Shown here one piece after another: positions 53,306 to 61,564 of a stretch of DNA of 64,000 nucleotides. The stretch's first letter is position 1; each line of letters opens with the position of its first letter. The notes under the pieces were generated by a model. That model was not told the origin of the DNA, ran no database searches, and worked only from the letters and a program-made list of their open reading frames with translations. Made by a program: the position numbers and the translations under genes. Source of the stretch: Candidatus Cloacimonadota bacterium (lineage in GTDB: Bacteria > Cloacimonadota > Cloacimonadia > JGIOTU-2); contig JAFGDR010000040.1 of the NCBI GenBank assembly GCA_016932035.1, forward strand, positions 78,791-142,790, read 5' to 3'.

Positions 53306-53335
53306 CTCGTCGTTTAGTTTTAATTATACGACGAG
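53306..53335 (-). promoter_or_regulatory. Inverted repeat over the arsC (copy 2) ribosome site
   Basis: CTCGTCGT (53306-53313) and ACGACGAG (53328-53335) are perfect inverted arms 14 bases apart. On the transcript the second arm runs into GAGGAG ahead of the ATG, with no T run, so it is an operator or an RNA structure rather than a terminator. Confidence 0.5.
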
Positions 53336-53381
53336 TTTATAATTACTTAATTAATTTTTGGTGAATAAGCGGTTAAGATGC

Positions 53382-53861
53382 TCATTTATTCACGAGAAGC
53401 GACTGAGCCCAATCACACGCTTTCTTACGTTGTTCATCATGGTCTTTGATGGGTTCCCTAAAATCAGTTTTACCGATAATGTCATTGCCCTCTAGAAGGT
53501 CTTCCATGTAGACAAGAGTTTTACCGGGACCACCACGATGACAACAGAACAAACCGATTTTCTTATCCTTAAAAGTAATGCTGCTTAGAAATGAACGGAC
53601 TGCTGGTGTTATGGTCGATGCCCATACTGGTGTACCGATAATAATCATATCATAGTCTTCAGGATTTTTATCACAGGGTAACAATTTTGGTTTCTTTTTC
53701 ATGACTGCCTGGCGACCGCCGACAAGATATTTTGTTTTAGTATTCTTGATATCCTTCACGGGGACCAATCGAAGAAGATCAGCACCGATACATTCCGCGA
53801 TACTTTCTGCCAGGTAATGAGTATTTTCCTCAAGAGAATAATAGACAACTAAGCTTTTCAC
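53382..53861 (-). CDS. Flavodoxin-like protein
   Basis: 159 aa from GTG 53861 with AAAGGAG five bases upstream; the longer frame to 53933 overlaps the CWC gene. LVVYYSLEENTHYLAE is the FMN phosphate loop, and PEDYDMIIIGTPVWAST with LFCCHRGGPGKTL the ring-binding loops. Low-potential electron carrier or flavodoxin-like reductase. Its start overlaps the stop of the Cys-rich CWC gene by four bases. Confidence 0.88.
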   Translation of the reverse strand: MKSLVVYYSLEENTHYLAESIAECIGADLLRLVPVKDIKNTKTKYLVGGRQAVMKKKPKLLPCDKNPEDYDMIIIGTPVWASTITPAVRSFLSSITFKDKKIGLFCCHRGGPGKTLVYMEDLLEGNDIIGKTDFREPIKDHDEQRKKACDWAQSLLVNK

Positions 53862-54046
53862 AAAAACTCCTTTTGGGATTCTTGTTGATTCTGTTCGATC
53901 GCCTTTTTTGTCAGACAATCCGGACACAGACAATCATATTGGCCATCAACATCAATTGGTGGAAAGGATTCGCACCAGCATATTCTATCATCATTTGCAT
54001 AGCACGGGAATTCCTTCCCGCAGACCGGGCATGTTTTAATCTTCAT
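53858..54046 (-). CDS. Small Cys-rich CWC-type protein
   Basis: 62 aa from ATG 54046. CPVCGKEFPC ... CWCES ... CLCPDCL gives eight cysteines in the Cys_rich_CWC pattern, likely a zinc-binding fold. It overlaps the secreted protein gene upstream by 11 bases and the flavodoxin gene by four, so the three are probably one operon. Function unknown. Confidence 0.8.
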   Translation of the reverse strand: MKIKTCPVCGKEFPCYANDDRICWCESFPPIDVDGQYDCLCPDCLTKKAIEQNQQESQKEFL

Positions 54047-54506
54047 AATGATATTTCGGTTTTCCCTCTTTATGAATGAACTCAATCGAATATTCTTGTG
54101 GTAATTTAGGTATAAGAAACCAATGCCGAAAAACATTCATGCCACACCCGCCGCCATAATGCTCGATGATCGTAATAATATATGTGTTAGAGAGTGTATC
54201 AATTTCTACATCATACGAAAACGAAGCAACACAATCAGCCCAGCTCTCATCTCCCGTTAGTACGAAACGATTAAAATCTATAACTGGTGGTGTTTCTTCA
54301 AGCCAGGTATATTTTTCTTGAAGCGCTGTGATTATTGAATCATATTGTGATTGTGTATCAATAATCTTTGGTTCGATCAATGAGTCATAACGGCCTAGGT
54401 TTACAGAAAAGATGCCGGTGCGTGTGTAGGTTGAATCAGATTTATCTGCATTCACGTATGGAGAAATCAATAACAAAAACAAACAAAGTGTATAAAAAAC
54501 TCTCAT
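54036..54506 (-). CDS. Secreted protein of unknown function
   Basis: 156 aa with a signal peptide (MRVFYTLCLFLLLISPYVNA). Mature part: YDSIITALQEKYTWLEETPPVIDFNRFVLTGDE (about 58-90) then a beta-rich segment with GGGCGMNVFRHWFLIPK. The pattern of a short helical lead followed by 'P.idF..f.liG' is seen in several small periplasmic proteins without known roles. One Cys pair (C112-like and GGCG) could form a disulfide. Not assigned. Confidence 0.7.
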   Translation of the reverse strand: MRVFYTLCLFLLLISPYVNADKSDSTYTRTGIFSVNLGRYDSLIEPKIIDTQSQYDSIITALQEKYTWLEETPPVIDFNRFVLTGDESWADCVASFSYDVEIDTLSNTYIITIIEHYGGGCGMNVFRHWFLIPKLPQEYSIEFIHKEGKPKYHYED

Positions 54507-54527
54507 TGGATATATATCCTGTTTTTC

Positions 54528-56267
54528 TTAATAAACAAAATTATCATACTGCCCGTAATGAGGAGGTTCTGCTCCAAATTCAATAAATCCAAGATCGGGT
54601 GCTGAGTCGGAATATCGATCGGTAATATTCGGGATATAGGTTCCTGCATTGAGCGCATTTCCATTACCAGAAAGTCGTAAATCTATCGATGATGGATCGT
54701 ACGTTGTTTTATCGTCGGGAATGCTAATGTTATTGAAAATTGAATAATCAACCAGCACACCATGTCCCTCCTGACCTGTTTTATTGTTGAACTCACTCAG
54801 ATCGGACAAGCGAAACCAAGTTTTGCGGTTATCCCTGCTCCACTTGAACATGAGCTCCTGCCCGGGAATTCTGAAATAGCCATTATAGTCGAGGATAGTT
54901 CTTTCATCAGGAGATCCGGTTGCAACAGAATAGGAGGAAGCACCAAGGAAAAGATTGTTCATGATCTGTGCATTCTGCCATATAGGATCAGACCAGAAAG
55001 CCCTTTCAGAACCAACAAATGTATTATTGAATATGCACAATCCAGAGGGCCAATTGTGGAGTTTTAACGGAATTCTCACATTATATAACGCATTCCTGAA
55101 AATATAAACTGGTCCTCCATAAACCGGTTGCGTGCTTATACCAACGTGTGAATTTGTAATTCTATTATTCCATACGCGTACATTATAGTAGCTGAAATCA
55201 GTTTCGATGCAGTCATCTGCTGCATTATAGAGATCGTTATTGTAAAAATCGATGCACATATTGTGCGGTTCATACCAAGGCTCGGGCTCCTCGAGGTTAC
55301 TGATGGTAACACAATCCCAGAAATTGTGAACGGTATTATAGCAAACTACATGCCCTATTCCATCTACGATTACACCGGTGCAGGTCCCGTATTTTTTCTT
55401 TACTCCGTCTCTGTCTGACCATTCATCGACCCGTCCCATGATATGGTTGTTTGCAATTACCCAGTTTCTGGTTTTTGTAAATGAAGCTATCCCATAGTGG
55501 ATATCGAAGATCGTACAATTCTTCACGACAATACCATCAGCATCATTACCTTTTATTGCGGTAAATCCATTTCTTATTGTGAGATTTTCAAAATGTATGT
55601 AACTTTTTCCGGACACATCAAATATCTTACCTTCTGTTCCTTTGCCGTCAAAAATGGCTTCACCCTCTGAAGAACCGCGAATGATGATGGGATTGTTTTT
55701 TGAACCACCAAGAAGAAATTCGTATGTGCCGAAGTAAGTGCCGGGATGAATGAGAACAAGAGTTCCTCCAGTTAACTGATGAAGGATATCACTCAGATTT
55801 GAATAAGAAGGTTTTTGTTTTTCGCCAGGAAAATTCTCCGGATAGAGATGGAGAATTTTTTGTGGACTCATGTTTTCTTCTGGTGATCGAGTACTTACCT
55901 CAATCGTTTTTTCTTTATAAAATCCATCCGGGTCATTGAGTTTCAATTGAACTTCATATAGAGTTGCTGGTTCTAATTGCAGGATACTGCCGGAAAAGAG
56001 ATTTCCTGTTTTGAATGGATCAAATTCCCGGTTAACTATATCACCGTCGATACGTATGAGAGGTAAGGCAAATTTCCAATCACGGGAATCTTTCTTCTTA
56101 TATTGAATCATAACCGAAGCATTGAGATTTTCATCACCTTCTATTATCCACCTGAATGCAAGTGATCGGAATGTTGGAGGGTCGACGATGAACTCATCAG
56201 ATACAATATTATCCTGTGCGTTCAGAATAAGAGGGAGGAGTAAAATTAGGAGTAAAATTCCTCTCAT
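54528..56267 (-). CDS. Secreted right-handed beta-helix protein
   Basis: 579 aa with a signal peptide (MRGILLLILLLPLILNA). A fibronectin-like domain (about 25-130: FRSLAFRWIIEGDENLNAS, LEPATLYEVQLKLNDPDG) leads into a parallel beta-helix (about 160-540) opening with GGTLVLIHPGTYFGTYEFLLGG and followed by coils such as HFENLTIRNGFTAIKG, GIVVKNCTIFDIHYGIAS and NWVIANNHIMG. No C-terminal sorting tail is present, unlike the other secreted helices. It may be a polysaccharide lyase or a binding protein. It starts three bases after the propeller gene. Confidence 0.8.
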   Translation of the reverse strand: MRGILLLILLLPLILNAQDNIVSDEFIVDPPTFRSLAFRWIIEGDENLNASVMIQYKKKDSRDWKFALPLIRIDGDIVNREFDPFKTGNLFSGSILQLEPATLYEVQLKLNDPDGFYKEKTIEVSTRSPEENMSPQKILHLYPENFPGEKQKPSYSNLSDILHQLTGGTLVLIHPGTYFGTYEFLLGGSKNNPIIIRGSSEGEAIFDGKGTEGKIFDVSGKSYIHFENLTIRNGFTAIKGNDADGIVVKNCTIFDIHYGIASFTKTRNWVIANNHIMGRVDEWSDRDGVKKKYGTCTGVIVDGIGHVVCYNTVHNFWDCVTISNLEEPEPWYEPHNMCIDFYNNDLYNAADDCIETDFSYYNVRVWNNRITNSHVGISTQPVYGGPVYIFRNALYNVRIPLKLHNWPSGLCIFNNTFVGSERAFWSDPIWQNAQIMNNLFLGASSYSVATGSPDERTILDYNGYFRIPGQELMFKWSRDNRKTWFRLSDLSEFNNKTGQEGHGVLVDYSIFNNISIPDDKTTYDPSSIDLRLSGNGNALNAGTYIPNITDRYSDSAPDLGFIEFGAEPPHYGQYDNFVY

Positions 56268-56270
56268 AGT

Positions 56271-58130
56271 TTATTTTCTCATTGAGAAAAGAATTTTAAT
56301 AACAACAGCTGCTAGAATGACAAGCCACAGAAAGATCATAGGCACAAGTATAGGTGTCTCGACCTTATATCCCGTTAGCCTGACTTGTTGTTTTTGACTT
56401 TTTTTAGAACTTTCAAATTTAAAGAATGTGCCCAGTTGATGAAAAGCATCCTTCGTAAAAAGGTTTTGGGTTTTCCAAGCAAATCTGCCAGGCATATGGG
56501 TAGGATTCAATGCATTTTCTTTTGGATCGACTTCATATACTTCTTTATATGGAGTATATCTCTCTTCAAATCTTGGTTGCCAACGAGGACGCAAGACAGA
56601 GGAATACCTTCTCTGATATTTATCAATATATCTTGTTGACATTCTCGGAAATAAAGCTCCATATCTACCATAATATCTTATCACAGGTACCTCTCGATGT
56701 ACACCTGCCCTATTGAATTCTCCAAGAGTTTTAGTTTCTGTCTGAACCTGATATTGATATTCTTGCTGAAAATACTTATTTTCATAAATAAATGTCGTTG
56801 GGGTCATTTTCACTTTCTTGGCTGTTATCTTGTTCTTATCTGTTAAATATATGAGGGGCTCGAAGTGCTTTAATCTTTTTCTTTGTATAGGTAAGAACAT
56901 TCCTCCGACATAATCAGAAGTTACATATTCTGAAATTTTAGCATATAATGTATCTTCCGGGTTTATCATTCTCCTGAACTTCAAAAGAAATAAATCTTTT
57001 TGGAATGATACATTCTGATCAGTAATACCTGACAAAACATATGATCCGTCTTTTACCTGAACAATTTTAGCAAGTAATTTCTTTCCGGGTCCAATAAACT
57101 CATTATCAAATTCAATATCACCTTGGCTGTCCAGCTTCAGTATCCAGAAATTACTATTAAAATCACTTGAAAACACAGACTCCCCACAAATCATAAAACC
57201 ATCATCCATTGTGCGAATTACAGACGTTGCAGTCTCAGCACCAAAACCACCAATTGTTCTCTCCCATTCAATATAACCTTCATTACTTAACTTAACTATC
57301 CAGGTATCAACCTTCTTCGTTTCAACATCGATCATGTCCCCCCAAAATGTATATCCTCCATCCTCTGTCTGGAAAAGTTCAACGATAATATCGTCACTAG
57401 TCCCACCAAAAGATCTATCCCATTCGAACTCTCCCTTTTCACCAAGCTTTAATATCCAAAAGTCTGAGTTTCGTGTTACATCCACGGTTCTTGTTCCGCA
57501 TAAAGTATATCCATTTGCTGGTTTAACAATTGAATTAACCGCATCATTGTGTATACCCCCGTAGGTAGTTTCCCATATCAATTCGCCATCGCTATTACAT
57601 TGAACAACCCAGGCATCATCCTTCTGTGAATTATTTTTGTTCTTCTTCCCGGCAACTACAAATCCGTTATTCGGAGCATTACATATCGAATAAAAGCCAT
57701 CATCATCGCCCCCTTTATAGGTCTTGTCCCACACTAGAATTCCCCTGGAATCCAATTTTACCACCCAGGAATATGAAGAATTATCCTTTTGATCTTTTTG
57801 AGTTCCACATATCAAGTAACTCTTATCTTTTAGTTGTAAACATGAATATGGATATTCATTCATGGAACTGTTGCCAATGACATTATACCATTCAATATTC
57901 CCAAAATAATTGAATTTCATTACCCACCCGTCAATATTACTCTCGGACTCCAGCATTGTTCCGATCATAAAAAATCCATTATCTGATGTTGGAATCATAT
58001 CACCTATTTTGTGGGAACCAAAATCCTCATAGAGCTTTTGCCAAAATATGTGAATATCTTGTGCATGCATAGGTGAACATATCATGCACGATAGCAGGAG
58101 TATTGTTAAGAGAACAATCGGAATCTTCAT
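56271..58130 (-). CDS. Membrane-anchored seven-repeat beta-propeller protein
   Basis: 619 aa with a signal peptide (1-23). Seven repeats of about 55 residues each end in 'W(I/V)(V/L)K...G.(I/L)(E/V)W' (WVMKF, WVVKL, WVVQC, WILKL, WIVKL, WILKL, FLLKF), with 'DGGF/Y...G' at each blade, so a seven-bladed propeller at about 25-400. A basic middle (about 430-560) with many Tyr/Arg follows. One transmembrane helix (ILVPMIFLWLVILAAVVIKIL, residues about 595-615) ends the chain. It may display or scaffold surface material. Followed at once by the beta-helix gene. Confidence 0.8.
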   Translation of the reverse strand: MKIPIVLLTILLLSCMICSPMHAQDIHIFWQKLYEDFGSHKIGDMIPTSDNGFFMIGTMLESESNIDGWVMKFNYFGNIEWYNVIGNSSMNEYPYSCLQLKDKSYLICGTQKDQKDNSSYSWVVKLDSRGILVWDKTYKGGDDDGFYSICNAPNNGFVVAGKKNKNNSQKDDAWVVQCNSDGELIWETTYGGIHNDAVNSIVKPANGYTLCGTRTVDVTRNSDFWILKLGEKGEFEWDRSFGGTSDDIIVELFQTEDGGYTFWGDMIDVETKKVDTWIVKLSNEGYIEWERTIGGFGAETATSVIRTMDDGFMICGESVFSSDFNSNFWILKLDSQGDIEFDNEFIGPGKKLLAKIVQVKDGSYVLSGITDQNVSFQKDLFLLKFRRMINPEDTLYAKISEYVTSDYVGGMFLPIQRKRLKHFEPLIYLTDKNKITAKKVKMTPTTFIYENKYFQQEYQYQVQTETKTLGEFNRAGVHREVPVIRYYGRYGALFPRMSTRYIDKYQRRYSSVLRPRWQPRFEERYTPYKEVYEVDPKENALNPTHMPGRFAWKTQNLFTKDAFHQLGTFFKFESSKKSQKQQVRLTGYKVETPILVPMIFLWLVILAAVVIKILFSMRK

Positions 58131-58146
58131 TCCTTCTGTAAATCGC

Positions 58147-58578
58147 CTATGGTCTTTGTATCCCGTGGGTCTGATAAAAATCCTCTATCGCCGTGATCAA
58201 ATCTTCCTTCACAGTTACGATAGTTCGTATAATATCCCTTAATTTTGCTCTTGCGTGTTCATAGGTAAAATCCTCATGATCCTGCATCCTCTTTAACTCG
58301 ATATAAAAATCGTTAAATACCCTCTTGACATCATTGTCAAAGAGAACTATATCAAACCCTATATAGGAAAAATCTGAAGCTACATCACTTTTGTCTATTA
58401 CATCAATATATCGCTCGATGCTGACAAGTTCTGATACATTCTTCGGTTGTTTATGATCTTCAATTCTTTTGACCACCCCTCTGTTCATATCCATCTTATA
58501 AGCATAAATTTTTGAAATCCTTTTGATCTGAGGTATAAGAATTGTGTCGCCGTCAGGTAACGTAAATGTAGCTGGCAT
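58147..58578 (-). CDS. Protein of unknown function (143 aa)
   Basis: 143 aa without signal or membrane segments. The N-terminal half is beta-rich (MPATFTLPDGDTILIPQIKRISKI, 1-24) with a Tyr/Lys patch, the C-terminal half helical (FNDFYIELKRMQ, YEHARAKLRDIIRTIVTVKEDLITAIEDFYQ). Clear charge and codon use support a real gene. It lies 16 bases upstream of the propeller gene on the same strand, possibly as its operon partner. Not recognised. Confidence 0.65.
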   Translation of the reverse strand: MPATFTLPDGDTILIPQIKRISKIYAYKMDMNRGVVKRIEDHKQPKNVSELVSIERYIDVIDKSDVASDFSYIGFDIVLFDNDVKRVFNDFYIELKRMQDHEDFTYEHARAKLRDIIRTIVTVKEDLITAIEDFYQTHGIQRP

Positions 58579-58705
58579 AATATTTCACCTTTTATATTTT
58601 ATTAGCAAAATATAAAGTTTTTTTTAGTGTCTTGGTTTGTAAAGAAATTTTTGAAATATTATTTTTTATATTGACATATTAGCATGCATATTAGGGTTTA
58701 CCAAT

Positions 58706-59635
58706 ATGCAAAATGTTGATGTTATAATACCTACACATAATTGTATTTTCATTAACGAAGCAATTAGAAGTGTACTTGATCAAGGCTATCATAATATCAA
58801 TATATTCGTTGTTGATGACGGATCAACGGATAATACAAGAGAAAAAGTAAGTTTTTTTCTTTCTTCAAATCCTCAAAATATACATTACATATATCAAAAA
58901 CAACAAGGACCTGCTGGAGCGAGAAATACGGGAATCAAAAAGAGTGCTGGAGAATATATCGCCTTTTTAGATGCTGATGATGTCTGGTTACCAGACAAAA
59001 TAGAAAAACAACTCAAAATATTAAGCAGAGATACTGATATTGGTTTTGTCTATTGTGATAATTATTTCATTGATAAAAAAGGAAAGAAGATCAAAGATTA
59101 TATAAGAAAAATTAAACTTGTTGAAGGTAATATTCTTCTTGACTTCTTTTTAGATTTTTTCCTTATCACTTCAGGTATTGTACTTAAAAGATCATGCTTG
59201 GAAAAAGTCGGGCTCTTTAATAAAAATCTCCAGGTTGGTGAAGATTTTGAATTCTTCTTGAGACTTGCAAAAGACTTCAAGGCAAGAGTAGTAAAGGAGA
59301 AACTCTTTCTCCGTAGAGTCTGGACTGAAAGCTTGAGCAAGAAAGACTATGAGTTGAATAGAAATACAGACATACTTACATTGCAGACATTTGTTCAACA
59401 AAATGAAGATTTTCGAAAACAAAACTCCTCTCTTATAAATTTCCGAATCAGCCAGCTATATACTAATCTGGGTTATGCATATTTGAGTCATAAACAAAAA
59501 ATCAAAGCATTACAAGCATTCTTTGAAGCCGAAAAATGTAAACCAAAAACATTCAAGCTTAAATACCTTCTTTTATGTTTACTCCCCATTTTTCTAACGA
59601 AAACGATCCAAAGGATAATTCATGAAAAGAGTTAG
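58706..59635 (+). CDS. GT2-family glycosyltransferase, copy 1
   Basis: 309 aa. The GT-A fold has NVDVIIPTHNCIFINEAIRSVLDQ, VVDDGSTDNT, PAGARNTGIKKSAGEYIAFLDADDVW with the metal-binding DAD, and a C-terminal helical extension. It moves a sugar from a nucleotide donor to a growing glycan at the inner face of the membrane. It has 14 bases in common with the second glycosyltransferase gene. TTGACA at 58671 may belong to its promoter. Confidence 0.92.
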   Translation: MQNVDVIIPTHNCIFINEAIRSVLDQGYHNINIFVVDDGSTDNTREKVSFFLSSNPQNIHYIYQKQQGPAGARNTGIKKSAGEYIAFLDADDVWLPDKIEKQLKILSRDTDIGFVYCDNYFIDKKGKKIKDYIRKIKLVEGNILLDFFLDFFLITSGIVLKRSCLEKVGLFNKNLQVGEDFEFFLRLAKDFKARVVKEKLFLRRVWTESLSKKDYELNRNTDILTLQTFVQQNEDFRKQNSSLINFRISQLYTNLGYAYLSHKQKIKALQAFFEAEKCKPKTFKLKYLLLCLLPIFLTKTIQRIIHEKS

Positions 59636-60539
59636 TGTAGTTATTCCAACCTATAATTGTGCTGATTACATCACTGAGGCTGTTGATAGTGTTCTTAATC
59701 AAACATATAAGGAGATCGAGGTGGTTGTTATAGATGACGGATCAACTGATCAAACAAAACATATACTCTCGGTGTATAATGATAAGATAATGTATTTATA
59801 TCAAGAAAATCATGGGGTTGCGGTTGCACGAAACAAAGGCATAGAGGTATCTAACGGTGATTATATTTCCTTTTTAGATTCTGATAATAAATGGCTTCCG
59901 GATCTTTTGGCAGATAGCGTAGCAATTCTAGAAAACAAACCAGATATTGGTCTTGTGCATAGTGGAAAAATCAGAATTAACGAAAATGGCGATGTTATTG
60001 AGGATCATTCGCAGAAAAAGGGTATAAAGCACCTTTCAGGATATATATATAAAAATCTTCTTTTACGAAAAGCAAACTTTAACCTGTCGTCTGTTGTTGT
60101 TCGAATGAAATGTATCGAAGAAGTCGGCATGTTTGATGTAAACCTTTCAAAGATCGGTTGTGAGGATAGAGATTTTTTTATCAGAATAGCAAAAAAATAT
60201 AAGATACAATATATCAATAAACCTTTATATTTGGGGAGATTTCGAGAATCGAGCATGAGTGCTAATTACACCAATATGATGCGTGGACGATACTATATAG
60301 TGGATAAATATTGTCCTCCGCATAAAGGATTGAACTTTTTCAGAAATAAAGCCCTTAGTGCAATCCACTTGCAAAGAGGAGACAGCGATATTTGGAAATC
60401 GGAATATGAATCTGGCTTGAAAGAGTATTATAGATCCATCCGGTTATTCCCATTTAACATAACATTGTATTTTCGGCTCATAAAAACTTATGTCAAGATA
60501 CTCCTGCATGGTGGTTTAAAAAGAAAAAAATCAACTTGA
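59622..60539 (+). CDS. GT2-family glycosyltransferase, copy 2
   Basis: 305 aa. RVSVVIPTYNCADYITEAVDSVLNQ, VIDDGSTDQT, VAVARNKGIEVSNGDYISFLDSDNKW with the DxD-like DSD, and a CEDRDFFIRIA acceptor-side segment. Paralogue of the preceding gene, overlapping it by 14 bases. Sugar specificity is unknown. Confidence 0.92.
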   Translation: MKRVSVVIPTYNCADYITEAVDSVLNQTYKEIEVVVIDDGSTDQTKHILSVYNDKIMYLYQENHGVAVARNKGIEVSNGDYISFLDSDNKWLPDLLADSVAILENKPDIGLVHSGKIRINENGDVIEDHSQKKGIKHLSGYIYKNLLLRKANFNLSSVVVRMKCIEEVGMFDVNLSKIGCEDRDFFIRIAKKYKIQYINKPLYLGRFRESSMSANYTNMMRGRYYIVDKYCPPHKGLNFFRNKALSAIHLQRGDSDIWKSEYESGLKEYYRSIRLFPFNITLYFRLIKTYVKILLHGGLKRKKST

Positions 60540-60548
60540 TAATAAGTT

Positions 60549-61547
60549 ATGAAAACAACATTATCTTACAGAATGAAGAGATTGATACGAGTTTTTATGA
60601 GTAAAAGTGGTTTTAATCATATCCTTAGGAAGTTCTATAAAAACAAAATAATTATTATAATGTATCATAACTTTTATGATGAGAATCATAAGAAACATAC
60701 AAATGTAGGTCTCGACATTTCTTGCTTTGAGAAGCAGTTGCAATATCTTAGAACATATTACAATCCAATCAGTTTGCATGAGTTAGTAAATTATATTCAA
60801 AATGAGGTGCCTATCCCTGAAAACGCTGCTGTTCTTACTTTTGATGATGGGTATATGAATAATTATACCCTGGCATTTCCCCTGTTAGAAAAATACCAGA
60901 TTCCTGCAACGATTTTCATGACCATGGATTTTATTTATAATAGCTTATGGATTTGGGTAAATGCACTCGAATATATTATTTCAAAAGCCAGTATAAAACA
61001 CTTCAGTATTTCTATTCCTGATCGTGGTCTCGTAACCTTCACTATAGAGAATGAAGAAGAAAAAGCTAAAGTGTACAAGCAGTTGAAAGAAATGTTAAAG
61101 GAATTTCACCCATCAATGATTGATAACATAATATCTGAATTAAAAAAAAATTTAAATGTAAAGATCGGTTATAACGAGGTCATTAATTATCAAATGTTGG
61201 ATGAAAGCACAATAAAAAAAATGTCATCTCCTTTAGTCGATTTCGGTTCCCATACCCTTTCTCATCCGATTTTAACAAGACTTAATACCGAAGAAGTTAT
61301 TCACGAGATTAAGGATTCAAAAGAAATCCTTGAAAGAATTCTGGGAGAAGAAGTTGAGTATTTCTGTTACCCAAATGGTGATTACAATGAAGAAATCGTT
61401 GCAATCGTAAAAGAGCATTACAAAGCAGCTCTTTCAACGGACAGTGGTTTTGTGGACAAAAGTTCTAATATATTTCTTTTACCTCGTATTGCTGCAAAAG
61501 CTGATTTTGACCATTTTGTCTGGTCACTTGTTCATCCAGAAACATAA
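60549..61547 (+). CDS. Polysaccharide deacetylase-family protein
   Basis: 332 aa. NodB-fold motifs: VLTFDDGYMNNY (TFDD, about residue 97) and FGSHTLSHPILTRL (HxxxH), then EVEYFCYPNGDYNEE and a closing His-region. It removes N-acetyl groups from a glycan or acts as an acyl-lipid-linked polysaccharide deacetylase. The N-terminal segment RMKRLIRVFMSKSGFNHIL looks amphipathic, not a clear signal peptide. It is nine bases after the second glycosyltransferase. Confidence 0.9.
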   Translation: MKTTLSYRMKRLIRVFMSKSGFNHILRKFYKNKIIIIMYHNFYDENHKKHTNVGLDISCFEKQLQYLRTYYNPISLHELVNYIQNEVPIPENAAVLTFDDGYMNNYTLAFPLLEKYQIPATIFMTMDFIYNSLWIWVNALEYIISKASIKHFSISIPDRGLVTFTIENEEEKAKVYKQLKEMLKEFHPSMIDNIISELKKNLNVKIGYNEVINYQMLDESTIKKMSSPLVDFGSHTLSHPILTRLNTEEVIHEIKDSKEILERILGEEVEYFCYPNGDYNEEIVAIVKEHYKAALSTDSGFVDKSSNIFLLPRIAAKADFDHFVWSLVHPET

Positions 61548-61564
61548 AATTATGAAAATCTAAT

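Noticed and set aside
53298-53381. Inverted repeat before arsC copy 2 as the flavodoxin terminator
   Set aside because: The minus-strand hairpin is not followed by Ts but by the arsC ribosome site.
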